From Neoroseomonas oryzicola (GTDB lineage Bacteria; Pseudomonadota; Alphaproteobacteria; Acetobacterales; Acetobacteraceae), in assembly GCF_012163135.1 (NCBI RefSeq), contig NZ_JAAVUP010000002.1:310001-374000 (forward strand): a stretch of DNA of 64,000 nucleotides. Direction: 5' to 3'. Each line of letters starts with the position of its first letter. The first letter of the stretch is position 1. The translations under genes were made by a program, and so were the position numbers. The notes below the pieces were generated by a model. It was given only the letters and a program-made list of their open reading frames with translations, made no database searches and was not told the DNA's origin. Positions 10,865 to 19,951 of this stretch are shown here, one piece after another.

Positions 10865-12037
10865 GTGATCGTCCTTCTCGGCGTCCTCGCGCTATCGGGC
10901 TCGCTCGCCTGGCTGTTCGGCGTGCTCTGGTTCCTCCGCTACTTCCGCCCGCCCGCCGTCGCCGCCGAAGGGCGCGTGACGTTGCTGCTGGCCGTCACGG
11001 GGCGCACCGACGGCCTGCCGCGCCTCTTCGCGGCGCTCGCCGCCCAGACGCTGCAACCGCGCCGCATGCTCGTCGCTGTGGAAGCCGAAGCGGACCCCGC
11101 CTTCGCGCAGGTCCGCGAGCTCGAGCACCTGCTGCCTTTCCCGGTCGAGATCGTCGTCGCCGGCCTCGATGCCACGCGCAGCCAGAAGGCGACCAACATG
11201 ATCGCGGCGCTGGCGCGCGTGGACGCGGATGACGACGCGCTGGTGCTGCTCGACGCCGACATCCTGCCGCAGGCGACCTGGCTTTCCTGGCTCGCCACCC
11301 CGGCGCTGAACGGCGCGGCGGATCTCGTGACGGGCTATCGCTGGCATGCGCTCGACGGGGCGGGGCCGGCGCGGCATGTGGTCGCCTGGCTCGACCGCGC
11401 GCTCGCGCTCGGGCCACGCTTCGTGGCCTCGGGGCTGGTCTGGGGCGGATCGGTCGCAATCGCACGCGATGCCCTGGCGCGCATGGACCTGCCTGGTGCG
11501 CTGGCGCGGACCTTCTCGACCGACGGCGCGATCAGCCGCCGCGCGCGGCAACTCGGGCTGCGCGTGCTGACGCGCCGCGCCGTGCTGCTGCCGACGCCAC
11601 CCGAGGGCGGCGACCGCGAGGCGATCGCCTTCAAGACGCGCCAGCTGCAGATCGTCCATGTCTATGTTCCGCGCCTTTGGGCCTGGCTCGGTGCGGTGCT
11701 GCATGCCGAGGCGCTGGCCCTGCCGCTGGCGCTTCTGGCGTTGGCCGGCGACGCGATTGCGGCCGCCATCGTCGCGCTGCTGATGGCGATGGGCTTCGCG
11801 CGCGCGGTGCTGCAGGACCACGTCACGCGCCGGATCGGCATCGTGGAAGGCACCCCCGCGCGGCTGCTCCAGATCGCCATCGGCACCTGCGTGCCGCTGA
11901 CCGCCGCCGCGGTCGCGGCGCTGTTCTGGACCAGCGCGCGCACGCGCGTCATCCGCTGGCGGCATGTCGAATACGAGGTCCTCGGCCCCGACGAGGTGCG
12001 GGTGCTGCGCCGCCACGCGCCTGGCGCCACGGCGTGA
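10865..12037 (+). CDS. Membrane-anchored glycosyltransferase, family 2/21-like
   Basis: The 390-residue protein begins with a hydrophobic anchor (LLGVLALSGSLAWLFGVLWF), followed by a GT-A fold with the metal/sugar-nucleotide motif LLDADI (D130, D132). It also has a later segment FSTDGAISRRARQLG and a hydrophobic C-terminal region of about three segments. This layout resembles ceramide-glucosyltransferase/HpnI-like GT21 enzymes, but the canonical motifs are not all clear, so donor and acceptor are unknown. The GTG at 10865 is chosen because the longer frame runs into the palindromic repeat. Its stop overlaps the methyltransferase start (GTGA). Confidence 0.75.
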   Translation: MIVLLGVLALSGSLAWLFGVLWFLRYFRPPAVAAEGRVTLLLAVTGRTDGLPRLFAALAAQTLQPRRMLVAVEAEADPAFAQVRELEHLLPFPVEIVVAGLDATRSQKATNMIAALARVDADDDALVLLDADILPQATWLSWLATPALNGAADLVTGYRWHALDGAGPARHVVAWLDRALALGPRFVASGLVWGGSVAIARDALARMDLPGALARTFSTDGAISRRARQLGLRVLTRRAVLLPTPPEGGDREAIAFKTRQLQIVHVYVPRLWAWLGAVLHAEALALPLALLALAGDAIAAAIVALLMAMGFARAVLQDHVTRRIGIVEGTPARLLQIAIGTCVPLTAAAVAALFWTSARTRVIRWRHVEYEVLGPDEVRVLRRHAPGATA

Positions 12038-12957
12038 CGCCGGGCATCTGCCCCATCACCGGCGCACCGGCCGCGCTGGTGCAGGAGATCCCGCCACGCC
12101 TGCTCCGCGGCCTCTGGCGCCGTGCCTTCGGGGTCGACCCGTCTCCGCTGCCCGACACGCCCATCGGCGTCTGGCGCGCGCCCTCCGGCCTGGTCTTCTT
12201 CACGCCGGCGCAGGAAGGCGACGGCGCCTTCTACGAGGCGCTCTACCGGCGGCTCGATGCGGGGGGACGGGTGCGCGCGGCCGGCCGCGACCGCGCTGAG
12301 TATCCGCATGCCGCGTCGCGCATCCGTCCCGGGGATGCGGTGCTCGAGGTCGGCGCCGGGGCCGGCGCCTTCGCGCGGGTGATCCCCGGCGCGCGCCATG
12401 TCGGCCTCGACCCCAACCCCGGCGCCTATGCCGAGGCCAGCGGCACGGTCCGTGCCGAGGACCTCGCCACCCATGCCGACGCCCATGCCGGAACCTATGA
12501 CGCCGCCTGCGCCTTCCAGGTCATCGAGCATGTCGCCGATCCGCTGCGCCTGGCCGCCGACATGGCGCGCTGCCTGAAGCCAGGCGGGCTGCTGATGCTG
12601 GGCGCGCCGGCCTGGCCCTCGGCCATGACGGCAATTCCGGACTTCGCCTTCAACGCGCCACCGCACCACCTGTCCTGGTGGAGTGAGGCCGCGATGGCGG
12701 CGCTGGCCGGACGCCTCGGCCTCGCCGTCGAGGAGATCCGGCTGCTGCCGCCCGTCGCGGCCCAGCCGCTGATCCACTGGATGGGCCGCCTGGCGCCGAT
12801 CAAGGCGCCGCCCGGCGGGCCATGGTTCACGGCGCGGCGGTCCTGGTACGCCTCGCTGGCGCTGTCCTACCTGTTCGGGCGCCTCGCCGCCTCCCTGCTG
12901 CCGCTGCCGCGCAACGCTTCGCCCATGTTCGTGATGCTGGTCGCCCGCAAGCCTTGA
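12034..12957 (+). CDS. SAM-dependent methyltransferase (class I)
   Basis: The 307-residue protein starts at a GTG overlapping the glycosyltransferase stop (GTGA), which implies coupling. An N-terminal CPITG element and about 90 residues precede a Rossmann methyltransferase fold with motif I VLEVGAGAGAF at 103-113, an acidic residue after beta-2 (VGLDPNPGAY), and the ARCLKPGGLLMLGAP post-III segment. It belongs to the Methyltransf_23/UbiE-like group. The pairing suggests it modifies the same glycolipid or saccharide as the glycosyltransferase, but that is inference from context. Confidence 0.82.
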   Translation: MTPGICPITGAPAALVQEIPPRLLRGLWRRAFGVDPSPLPDTPIGVWRAPSGLVFFTPAQEGDGAFYEALYRRLDAGGRVRAAGRDRAEYPHAASRIRPGDAVLEVGAGAGAFARVIPGARHVGLDPNPGAYAEASGTVRAEDLATHADAHAGTYDAACAFQVIEHVADPLRLAADMARCLKPGGLLMLGAPAWPSAMTAIPDFAFNAPPHHLSWWSEAAMAALAGRLGLAVEEIRLLPPVAAQPLIHWMGRLAPIKAPPGGPWFTARRSWYASLALSYLFGRLAASLLPLPRNASPMFVMLVARKP

Positions 12958-12991
12958 CGCTGCGGCGGTGCTGGCCGTTCCTGAACCCCGG

Positions 12992-13999
12992 ATGCCCGAC
13001 TCCACCCCCGCCTTCGCGCCGCTCGCCACCGAGCGCTTCGTCCTGCGCCCCCTGCGCGCCGAGGACGCCGCCGAGCTGCATCGCCTGGTGAACGACTGGG
13101 AAGTCGCCAAGACCCTCGCGCGCGTGCCCTTTCCCTATCCGCGCCAACTCGCCGACGAATGGATCGCCTCGACGCTCGAACAGATCGCCGAGGGCACCGC
13201 CTATCACCTCGCCATCGCGCAGCCCGAGGCGGAGGGCGGCGCCATGCTCGGCTGCGTCGGCCTGACGATCGAGCGCGAGGAACGCTCCGCCGAGCTCGGA
13301 TACTGGGTCGCGCGGCGGCACTGGGGGCAGGGGATCGCGCCAGAGGCTGCGGGACGCCTCGCGCGCTGGGCGATCGCCAATCTCAACATCGACCGCATCA
13401 CTGCGAGCGCGCTGACGGACAATGCGCGCTCGGCCGCCGTGCTGCGGCGCATCGGCTTCCGCGATGCGGGGAAGGGGCAGCGCGACTTCCTCTCGCGCGG
13501 CGGCGGCATGCCGGTGCTGCTGTTCGAGGCCGGGCGCGCCGACCTCGCCCCGCCCGTCGCGCCGCCTGCGCCTGCGCCCGAAGCCGCCCTGGCCGGCGGC
13601 AAGCCTATCCTCCTCGTTGCCGCGGTGGGGCTGATCGACCCGGATAACCGCGTCCTCCTCGCCCGGCGGCCCGAGGGCAAGCCGCTCGCCGGCCTGTGGG
13701 AATTCCCCGGCGGCAAGGTTCGCGCTGGCGAGACGCCCGAGGTCGCGCTGATCCGCGAGCTCAAGGAAGAACTCGGCATCGACGTGACCGAGGCCTGCCT
13801 CGCGCCTTTCGCCTTTGCCTCCCATGGCTACGAGGCCTTCCATCTGCTGATGCCGCTGTTCCTCTGCCGCCGCTGGCAGGGGCAGGTGACGGCGCTGGAA
13901 GGCCAGGCGCTGGCCTGGGTGCGGCCGCAGCGCCTGGCGGATTACGCCATGCCGCCGGCGGATGTGCCGCTGGTCGCGTTGTTGAGAGACTTTCTTTAG
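12992..13999 (+). CDS. Fused GNAT acetyltransferase - Nudix (MutT) hydrolase
   Basis: The 335-residue protein joins two enzymes. Residues 10-175 form a RimJ/RimL-type GNAT domain (TERFVLRPLRAEDAAELHR, ELGYWVARRHWGQGIAPEA, NARSAAVLRRIGF). An Ala/Pro linker (about 188-203) leads to a MutT domain (about 208-335) with a complete Nudix box starting near residue 241 (GGKVRAGETPEVALIRELKE then ELGI). MutT hydrolyses 8-oxo-dGTP to protect the nucleotide pool. Many alphaproteobacteria carry separate GNAT and mutT genes beside argJ, so this is probably a fusion of that pair. An alternative GTG start lies at 12968. Confidence 0.85.
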   Translation: MPDSTPAFAPLATERFVLRPLRAEDAAELHRLVNDWEVAKTLARVPFPYPRQLADEWIASTLEQIAEGTAYHLAIAQPEAEGGAMLGCVGLTIEREERSAELGYWVARRHWGQGIAPEAAGRLARWAIANLNIDRITASALTDNARSAAVLRRIGFRDAGKGQRDFLSRGGGMPVLLFEAGRADLAPPVAPPAPAPEAALAGGKPILLVAAVGLIDPDNRVLLARRPEGKPLAGLWEFPGGKVRAGETPEVALIRELKEELGIDVTEACLAPFAFASHGYEAFHLLMPLFLCRRWQGQVTALEGQALAWVRPQRLADYAMPPADVPLVALLRDFL

Positions 14000-14000
14000 G

Positions 14001-14137
14001 CCTCAAGCGCCGGCGCCGGCATCCGCCGGCTTGGCTTGCGCGCCGCGCACTGGTGCGCCGGCGGCGGCTGATGGTCTGGGCGCGGTCGCGCTTTGCGCTC
14101 CCGGCCCGAGGCGGGGCCTCGGGCCGTAACCTTTGTG
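14001..14137 (+). repeat. 137-bp intergenic repeat, unit A
   Basis: The unit starts 2 bp after the mutT-fusion stop codon with CCTCAAGCGCCGGCG and is directly followed by unit B. It contains two hairpins: GCCGGC-ATCC-GCCGGC near the 5' end and GGCCCGAGGC-GGG-GCCTCGGGCC (14103-14125). Related units lie on the other strand at 26851-27199. The region 14000-14388 holds these two units and no gene. Confidence 0.85.
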
Positions 14138-14270
14138 CCTCAGGCGCCGGCGCCGGCGCCCGCATCCGCGGGCTTGGCTTGCGCGCCGTGGACTGGTGCG
14201 CCGGCGGCGGCTGATGGTCTAGGCGCAGTCGCGCTTTGCGCTCCCGGCCCAAGGCAAGCCTTGGGCCGCA
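14138..14270 (+). repeat. 137-bp intergenic repeat, unit B
   Basis: This is the second tandem copy. It begins CCTCAGGCGCCGGCG and carries variant hairpins GCCCGC-ATCC-GCGGGC and GGCCCAAGGC-AA-GCCTTGGGCC (14246-14267). Both stems differ from unit A in sequence but keep pairing. The end is set where similarity to the other units fades. Confidence 0.8.
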
Positions 14271-14388
14271 TCGCCGTCATGCCCGGGTGGTCCGAATGCG
14301 CACACCAGCGCGTCCAGCCGCAGGTTTCTCCGCCTGGGCGATTGTGCCTTCCCACGGGCCGCCTATCCTGGCGGCGGAGGATGCCGCC

Positions 14389-15153
14389 ATGCCCAACCCG
14401 ACCGCCTGCCTGCTCATCATCGGCAACGAGGTGCTGTCGGGCCGCACCCAGGACGCCAACCTGAAGTTCATCGCCACGCGCCTCGGCGAGATCGGCATCC
14501 CGCTGCGCGAGGTCCGCGTCATCCCCGATGTGCGCGAAACCATCGTCGACACGGTCAACGAGGTGCGGGCGAAGTACGACCACGTCTTCACCACCGGCGG
14601 CATCGGCCCGACGCATGACGACATCACCAGCGAATGCGTCGCCGCGGCCTTCGGCGTGCCCTGGGAACCGCATCCCGAAGCCTGGCGCCGCCTCGAATCC
14701 CACTATGCGCGCCAGGATCCGCCCGGCGACTTCAACCCGGCGCGCCAGCGCATGGCGACCATGCCGCGCGGCGCCGAACTGATCGACAACATCATCTCCA
14801 TCGCCCCCGGCTTCACCATGGGCAACGTCCACGTCATGGCCGGCGTGCCGCGCATCATGCAGGCGATGTTCGAGGCGCTGGCGCCCTCGCTGCAGGGCGG
14901 CCCGCCGGTCGTCTCCGCCGCCGTGCACGCCAACGGCCTGATGGAAGGCCGCATCGCCGAAGGCCTGGCGGACATCCAGCAGCGCTACCCGCAGGTCGAC
15001 ATCGGCTCCTACCCCTATTACCGGACCGGCGGCGGCGGGGTTGCGGTCGTCGCCAAGGGCACCGACGAGGACGCCGTGAAGCAGGCCGCCCGCGACGTTC
15101 TGGTGTTCATGCGCGCCTGCGGCGGCCAGCCGGTGGAAGGCGAGCCCGCGTAG
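14389..15153 (+). CDS. CinA-like / molybdopterin-binding domain protein
   Basis: The 254-residue protein has an N-terminal MoCF_biosynth domain with LLIIGNEVLSGRTQDANLKF (about residues 8-27) and TTGGIGPTHDDIT (about 69-81), the signature of CinA/MoaB/Mog proteins. It matches the stand-alone CinA N-terminal type, annotated as competence/damage-inducible protein A or pyrophosphatase-like, and lacks the C-terminal NMN deamidase domain. ATG 14389 is chosen with GGCGGAGG a few bases upstream. The function beyond cofactor or nucleotide binding is uncertain. It lies just after the repeat block. Confidence 0.85.
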   Translation: MPNPTACLLIIGNEVLSGRTQDANLKFIATRLGEIGIPLREVRVIPDVRETIVDTVNEVRAKYDHVFTTGGIGPTHDDITSECVAAAFGVPWEPHPEAWRRLESHYARQDPPGDFNPARQRMATMPRGAELIDNIISIAPGFTMGNVHVMAGVPRIMQAMFEALAPSLQGGPPVVSAAVHANGLMEGRIAEGLADIQQRYPQVDIGSYPYYRTGGGGVAVVAKGTDEDAVKQAARDVLVFMRACGGQPVEGEPA

Positions 15154-15162
15154 CGGCGGCGT

Positions 15163-15804
15163 TCAGATGTCTGCTTCGTCGTAGCGTACGGGCCCGTCCT
15201 TCGTCGTGCCGATCCTGCGATAGACCTGGCCACCGGACTTGTAGAACTTCGCCTTGCTGGATTTGGGCATCGGGGCCTCCTCCAACGCGCTCTGATACTT
15301 CGTCCCGTTCGGCCTCACCCAGACGGGGAAGTAGCGCGCGAAGACCGGGACGCCCTCGAACGGCAGCGCTGCGGTGAAGCGGGAGGCGAAGCTGTCGATC
15401 GACGAGGATAGGCGAACCGAATCGAGTGTGTTCGCATCCCGCGCCACGCTGCACGAGATCAGGCTGATCGTGTTCACATGGCAGAGGCCGAGATCGTTCA
15501 GCAGCCACGGCGCTATCTGATTGGCACGCCATCCGGCGATGGTCTGGGTCTGCCAGTCCCCGTGCCCGACCAGGCAGAGCCGGGAGAGGTCGGTCAGCAC
15601 CGCCAGGGGCTTGGCCGGCGTACTCGCCTTCGCGGTGCGCGCCGTCCCGTCCGGATGCAGGCCGTAGTAGTAGAGGTGGTTGTTCTGCGGGTTCGCCACC
15701 TTCTTGTTGATCTTCTCCAGGATGTCGTGGGCAGCTTCCGTGATGTCGTCATCCCTGCCGCTGACCCGCAGCGCCAGCATGATCGTGCGGTCGTAGGTCG
15801 CCAT
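15163..15804 (-). CDS. Caspase-fold-like (clan CD-like) hypothetical protein
   Basis: This 213-residue protein has no signal peptide. A hydrophobic strand ending in a His-Gly pair, LCLVGHGDW (His81), is followed about 37 residues later by a second strand ending in Cys, ISLISCSVARD (Cys118). That spacing and strand-HG/strand-C layout is the hallmark of clan CD cysteine peptidases such as caspases, CHAT and C80 domains. The tail (about 178-213) is Lys/Tyr-rich. The DNA is visibly less GC-rich than its neighbours, suggesting transfer. GAGGAGGCAC precedes the ATG. Proteolytic activity is inferred from motif layout only. Confidence 0.6.
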   Translation of the reverse strand: MATYDRTIMLALRVSGRDDDITEAAHDILEKINKKVANPQNNHLYYYGLHPDGTARTAKASTPAKPLAVLTDLSRLCLVGHGDWQTQTIAGWRANQIAPWLLNDLGLCHVNTISLISCSVARDANTLDSVRLSSSIDSFASRFTAALPFEGVPVFARYFPVWVRPNGTKYQSALEEAPMPKSSKAKFYKSGGQVYRRIGTTKDGPVRYDEADI

Positions 15805-15913
15805 CGTGCCTCCTCGCGCGTCCTGTCGCCGGACGTTCGACCCATGGAAGCGCGATCACGAAACCGGGCGCAACGGTGTCGACTCGGCCAGGAGGGATCC
15901 GTGCCGCGACGGC

Positions 15914-16903
15914 CTATGGCTGCAACTCGAACAGCAGCATCAGCAGCCGCTGCAGCGCACTTTCGTTGTCGTCGGTGACGAGGGCGACGATGGTGCGGCC
16001 CCCGTGCTGCGCGACGGCGACGCCCTCCCAGTTCTCCGCCGGCAGGGGCGCGCCATCGAGGCGGAGGACCTCCTCCCCCTCCAGCACGCCCTCCCGCCCG
16101 ACCCCGGCAATCGCGGCCGGGGCGACCCGCACCAGACGCGCGCCGAAGCCGCCGAGGAAGCTGAAGCGCCGTTCCAGCACCAGCGCCCCGCCATCCGGCA
16201 GGCCGGCAGCGTCGACCGGGACGTAAGGCGGCGCCGGCCGCCAGGCGATCGGCAGCCAGGCGCCGGGCCGGCCGATCCAGGCGCGGCGCAACTCCGGGCG
16301 TCCGGGCAATTGCAGTTCCTCGGTGATCGCAAGCAGCCGCCCATCCGCCAGCACCGTGAGGGATTCGAGCCCGCCATTGGCCGGCGCGCGGTCGAGGCCG
16401 GGCGGCGCCTCGAAATACGCGCCCGGACCGTCGAGCCGCCGGTAGGCGCGGATACGGTGCCAGCGTTCGAAGGCAACAAGCCAGGTGCCGTCCGGCAGTC
16501 GCGTGATGGCCTCGGCATCCCCCGCATAACCCCGCGGCAGCGGCCGCCCCGCGCCGTCGCCCAGCGGCCCCGAGGCGATCGGTTCCAGCGCCTGCGCGAC
16601 GCCGTCCCGCAGCACGATGCGCGCCCGTGCCCAGCGAGACCGATCATCGACCATGGTCGCGACGAGGTCGCCGTCGAGATGGATGCCCGACAGACTGCCC
16701 GCGCCGAGGCGCCGCGCGTCGATCTCGAAGCCGCCGAGGCTGCGCAGCGGCCCGTCCAGCGGCACAGGCGGCAAAGGCGTGCCGGCGCCGCCCCCCGGCC
16801 GCGGCGCATTGCCGCAGGAGGCAAGCAGCGCCGCCGCGGCGAGAAGGCCGCGACGGGTGGTCAGACGAGGACCGGCCCGCGCTCGGCCGCCGCGCGCTGC
16901 CAC
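15914..16903 (-). CDS. Lipoprotein with esterase-like/phytase-like domain
   Basis: From the GTG at 16903 this is 329 residues, with [16 protein letters not shown] forming a lipoprotein signal and lipobox (Cys30). The rest resembles the 'esterase-like activity of phytase' beta-propeller family: repeated strand segments such as [39 protein letters not shown] and [19 protein letters not shown]. It overlaps the cobT 3' end by about 43 bp, so a later start is possible, but no ATG/GTG/TTG lies between there and the lipobox. Substrate is unknown. Its position directly after cobT suggests co-transcription with cobS-cobT. Confidence 0.75.
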   Translation of the reverse strand: MAARGGRARAGPRLTTRRGLLAAAALLASCGNAPRPGGGAGTPLPPVPLDGPLRSLGGFEIDARRLGAGSLSGIHLDGDLVATMVDDRSRWARARIVLRDGVAQALEPIASGPLGDGAGRPLPRGYAGDAEAITRLPDGTWLVAFERWHRIRAYRRLDGPGAYFEAPPGLDRAPANGGLESLTVLADGRLLAITEELQLPGRPELRRAWIGRPGAWLPIAWRPAPPYVPVDAAGLPDGGALVLERRFSFLGGFGARLVRVAPAAIAGVGREGVLEGEEVLRLDGAPLPAENWEGVAVAQHGGRTIVALVTDDNESALQRLLMLLFELQP

Positions 16904-18735
16904 GCCTCGGCGGCATCCTCGTCGAACAGCTCGGCGAGCTTCTTCATCATGGTGCCGCCGAGCTCCTCGGCATCCACGATGGTCACCGCGCGGCGGTAGT
17001 AGCGCGTGACGTCGTGGCCGATGCCGATGGCGATGAGCTCGACCTGGTTCCGGTTCTCGATCTCGTGGATCACCTTGCGCAGGTGGCGCTCGAGGTAGTT
17101 GCCGGGGTTCACAGACAGCGTGCTGTCATCGACCGGGGCGCCGTCGGAGATCACCATCAGGATGCGGCGATGCTCGGGCCGCGGCAGCAGCCGCTTGTAG
17201 GCCCATTCCAGCGCCTCGCCGTCGATGTTTTCCTTGAGGAGACCCTCGCGCAGCATCAGCCCGAGGTTCTTGCGCGCCCGGCGCCACGGCGCATCCGCCG
17301 CCTTGTAGACGACGTGGCGCAGGTCGTTCAGGCGCCCCGGATTGCGCGGCTTGCCTTCCTGCACCCAGCGCTCACGCGACTGTCCGCCCTTCCAGGCGCG
17401 CGTCGTGAAGCCGAGGATCTCGGTCTTCACCGAGCAGCGTTCCAGCGTGCGCGCGAGGATGTCGCAGCACATCGCCGCCACCGTGATCGGCCGCCCGCGC
17501 ATCGACCCCGAATTGTCGATCAGCAGGGACACCACGGTGTCGCGGAAGTCGGTGTCGCGCTCATGCTTGTAGGACAGCGCGTGCATCGGGTTGGTGATGA
17601 CGCGCGTCAGGCGCGCGGCATCGAGGATGCCTTCCTCGAGGTCGAATTCCCAGGCGCGCTGCTGCTGCGCGAGCAGGCGCCGCTGCAGCCGGTTCGCGAG
17701 CTTGGAGACGACGCCCTGCAGGTGCGACAGCTGCTGGTCGAGCTGCTGGCGCAGCCGCGTCAGCTCGTCCGGGTCGCAGAGCTCCTCGGCTTCCACGATC
17801 TCGTCGAACTGGCTCGTGAAGGCGTGGTAGCGCGTGGTGTCGTCGACCTGCGGCACCTCGCGGCGCTGCTGCGGGCCGCCGGGCTTGTCGTCGCCATCGG
17901 CCGCGGCGCCGTCCTCCTCGGTCTCCTCGCCTTCCTCGTCCGAGGCCTCGCCCTGCATCTGCTCGGGCTGGGCGCCGAGCATCTGTTCTTCCTGCTCGGA
18001 CTGTGACTGGCCTTCGCCGGACTGGTCCTGCTGGGGGCTGCTCTCGCCGCCCTCCTCGCCTTCCTCGTCCTGCTGCTCGGATTCCGCCTCGACCTCGGCC
18101 TCCGCGAGGTCGAGCGCGGTCAGCAGCTTGCGCGCGGCCTTGGCGAAGGCGGCCTGGTCGTCGGTGGCATCGGCCATCTCGGCCAACGCGGCATCGGCCT
18201 CGGGGCCGAGCGTGTCGCGCCAGAGGTCGAGCACGCGATGCGCGATCTCGGGCGCCGGCTGGCCGGTCAGGCGTTCGCGCGCGATCAGGCCCAGCGCCGC
18301 GGTCAGCGGCAACTGGTCCTTGCGCGTCATGCGGTCGTAGCCCTCGGCCTCGCATTCCTCGGCGAGCTTGGCGCGGAGGTTCGCGGCCACGCCGGCCATG
18401 TGCTTCGACCCGACGGTCTCGACGCGCACCTGCTCGAGCGCGTCGAACACCTCGCGCGCCTCCCGCCGTCCCGGCACGCGCTGGGCGTGCAGCGATTCGT
18501 CGTGGTGGCGCAGGCGCAGGGCGGCGGCATCCGCCGCGCCGCGCAGCTTCGCCATCTCTGCCGCCGGCAGCGCGCGCGTGGGCAGCGGCAGACGCACGCG
18601 CTTTCCCGCGACGCCGGAGGGGCCGGGCTGGAAGGCCACCTGCACCTCGGGGTCGGCATGCGCGATGGCGCGCAGCGCGCCCGCGGTCGCGCGCTTGAAT
18701 TCTTCCTGCCGCGTCAGGTCCTGCTTGCCGGACAT
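16861..18735 (-). CDS. cobT: Aerobic cobaltochelatase subunit CobT
   Basis: CobT works with CobS and the large subunit CobN (not in the window) to insert cobalt into hydrogenobyrinic acid a,c-diamide in aerobic B12 synthesis. The 624-residue protein has the CobT N-terminal domain, a long Glu/Asp/Gln-rich linker (about 215-300), and a C-terminal von Willebrand A domain with the MIDAS motif DNSGSMRG near residue 405 and the [12 protein letters not shown] context. Length is normal for the family. It lies 155 bp downstream of cobS on the same strand. Confidence 0.96.
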   Translation of the reverse strand: MSGKQDLTRQEEFKRATAGALRAIAHADPEVQVAFQPGPSGVAGKRVRLPLPTRALPAAEMAKLRGAADAAALRLRHHDESLHAQRVPGRREAREVFDALEQVRVETVGSKHMAGVAANLRAKLAEECEAEGYDRMTRKDQLPLTAALGLIARERLTGQPAPEIAHRVLDLWRDTLGPEADAALAEMADATDDQAAFAKAARKLLTALDLAEAEVEAESEQQDEEGEEGGESSPQQDQSGEGQSQSEQEEQMLGAQPEQMQGEASDEEGEETEEDGAAADGDDKPGGPQQRREVPQVDDTTRYHAFTSQFDEIVEAEELCDPDELTRLRQQLDQQLSHLQGVVSKLANRLQRRLLAQQQRAWEFDLEEGILDAARLTRVITNPMHALSYKHERDTDFRDTVVSLLIDNSGSMRGRPITVAAMCCDILARTLERCSVKTEILGFTTRAWKGGQSRERWVQEGKPRNPGRLNDLRHVVYKAADAPWRRARKNLGLMLREGLLKENIDGEALEWAYKRLLPRPEHRRILMVISDGAPVDDSTLSVNPGNYLERHLRKVIHEIENRNQVELIAIGIGHDVTRYYRRAVTIVDAEELGGTMMKKLAELFDEDAAEAWQRAAAERGPVLV

Positions 18736-18852
18736 AAAGTTGGCCTCCGCTTCGCTCCGGCGGGCCGGCCCGATTCAGACCTCGCTCCTCGCGCCTGCGG
18801 CGCTGCGGGGCTTCGTCATCGGGGCGGCCGTCTGCGTTACTGCGTTGTCGGG

Positions 18853-18881
18853 GTGGCCCGGTCCTGTCGGGGCCGGGCCAC
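18853..18881 (-). other. Stem-loop in the cobS-cobT intergenic region
   Basis: GTGGCCCGG and CCGGGCCAC form a 9-bp perfect stem with an 11-base loop, placed 10 bp after the cobS stop and about 118 bp before cobT. There is no T-tract on the coding strand, so it may be an mRNA processing or stability element rather than a terminator. Confidence 0.4.
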
Positions 18882-18890
18882 GACCGGGCG

Positions 18891-19895
18891 TCAGCCCGCC
18901 TTGCGCAGCAGCCCCGTCGAGACTTCCTCGTTGAAGCAGCGCTGGTAGTATTCGGCCACCGTCGAACGCTCGGCCTCGTCGCACTTGTTGAGGAAGGTCA
19001 GGCGAAAGGCGAAGCCGACATCGCCGAAGATACGCGCATTGTCGGCCCAGGTGATGACCGTGCGCGGCGACATGACGGTCGAGATGTCCCCCGCGATGAA
19101 GCCGGCGCGGGTCAGGTCGGCCAGCGCGACCATCGCCTCGACCTGCTTGCGGATCTTCGGGTCGCTCTCGGCGTTCAGCTTCGCCAGGACGATGTCCGTC
19201 TCCTGCTTGTGCGGCAGGTAGTTCAGCGTCGCGACGATCGACCAGCGGTCCATCTGGCCCTGATTGATCTGCTGCGTGCCGTGATACAGGCCCGTCGTGT
19301 CGCCGAGGCCGACGGTGTTCGCGGTCGAGAACAGGCGGAACCAGGGATTCGGCCGGATCACCTTGTTCTGGTCGAGCAGCGTCAGCTTGCCTTCGACTTC
19401 CAGCACGCGCTGGATCACGAACATCACGTCCGGGCGGCCGGCGTCGTATTCGTCGAACACCAGGGCGCAGGGATGCTGCAGCGCCCAGGGCAGGATGCCT
19501 TCGCGGAATTCCGTGACCTGCTTGCCGTCCTTGAGGACGATCGCGTCCTTGCCGATCAGGTCGATGCGCGAGATGTGGCTGTCGAGGTTGACGCGGATGC
19601 AGGGCCAGTTGAGCCGCGCGGCGACCTGCTCGATATGCGTCGACTTGCCGGTGCCGTGGTAGCCCTGGATCATGACGCGGCGGTTGAAGGCGAAGCCCGC
19701 GAGGATGGCGAGCGTCGTCTCCTTGTCGAAGCGGTAGGTGTTGTCGATCTCCGGCACATGCTCGGTGCGCACCGAGAAGGCCGGCACCTCCATGTCGATG
19801 TCGACGCCGAAGACCTCGCGCGCGTTCACCTTGATGTCCGGGGCCTCGATGGCCGAGGTCGGGCGGATTTCGGAGATCTGGGCAACCTTGTTCAT
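18891..19895 (-). CDS. cobS: Aerobic cobaltochelatase subunit CobS (AAA+ ATPase)
   Basis: CobS is the AAA+ partner of CobT and drives cobalt insertion by CobN. The 334-residue protein has the CobS N-terminal helix-rich segment, Walker A GYHGTGKS at 78-85, Walker [11 protein letters not shown], sensor-like FRLFSTANT, and the arginine-finger region near MSPRTVITW. It ends [11 protein letters not shown]. Upstream are the J-domain gene and bolA, a neighbourhood conserved in Rhodospirillales and related orders. Confidence 0.97.
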   Translation of the reverse strand: MNKVAQISEIRPTSAIEAPDIKVNAREVFGVDIDMEVPAFSVRTEHVPEIDNTYRFDKETTLAILAGFAFNRRVMIQGYHGTGKSTHIEQVAARLNWPCIRVNLDSHISRIDLIGKDAIVLKDGKQVTEFREGILPWALQHPCALVFDEYDAGRPDVMFVIQRVLEVEGKLTLLDQNKVIRPNPWFRLFSTANTVGLGDTTGLYHGTQQINQGQMDRWSIVATLNYLPHKQETDIVLAKLNAESDPKIRKQVEAMVALADLTRAGFIAGDISTVMSPRTVITWADNARIFGDVGFAFRLTFLNKCDEAERSTVAEYYQRCFNEEVSTGLLRKAG

Positions 19896-19951
19896 CGCAA
19901 GTCCGGTTCCGTGACTGTCTTGATCATTCTAGGCCCGTAGCGCCGATCCGG

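Noticed and set aside
14001-14270. CRISPR-like array because of tandem repeats
   Set aside because: There are only two units of ~137 bp with no unique spacers and no cas genes; the units are structured repeats.
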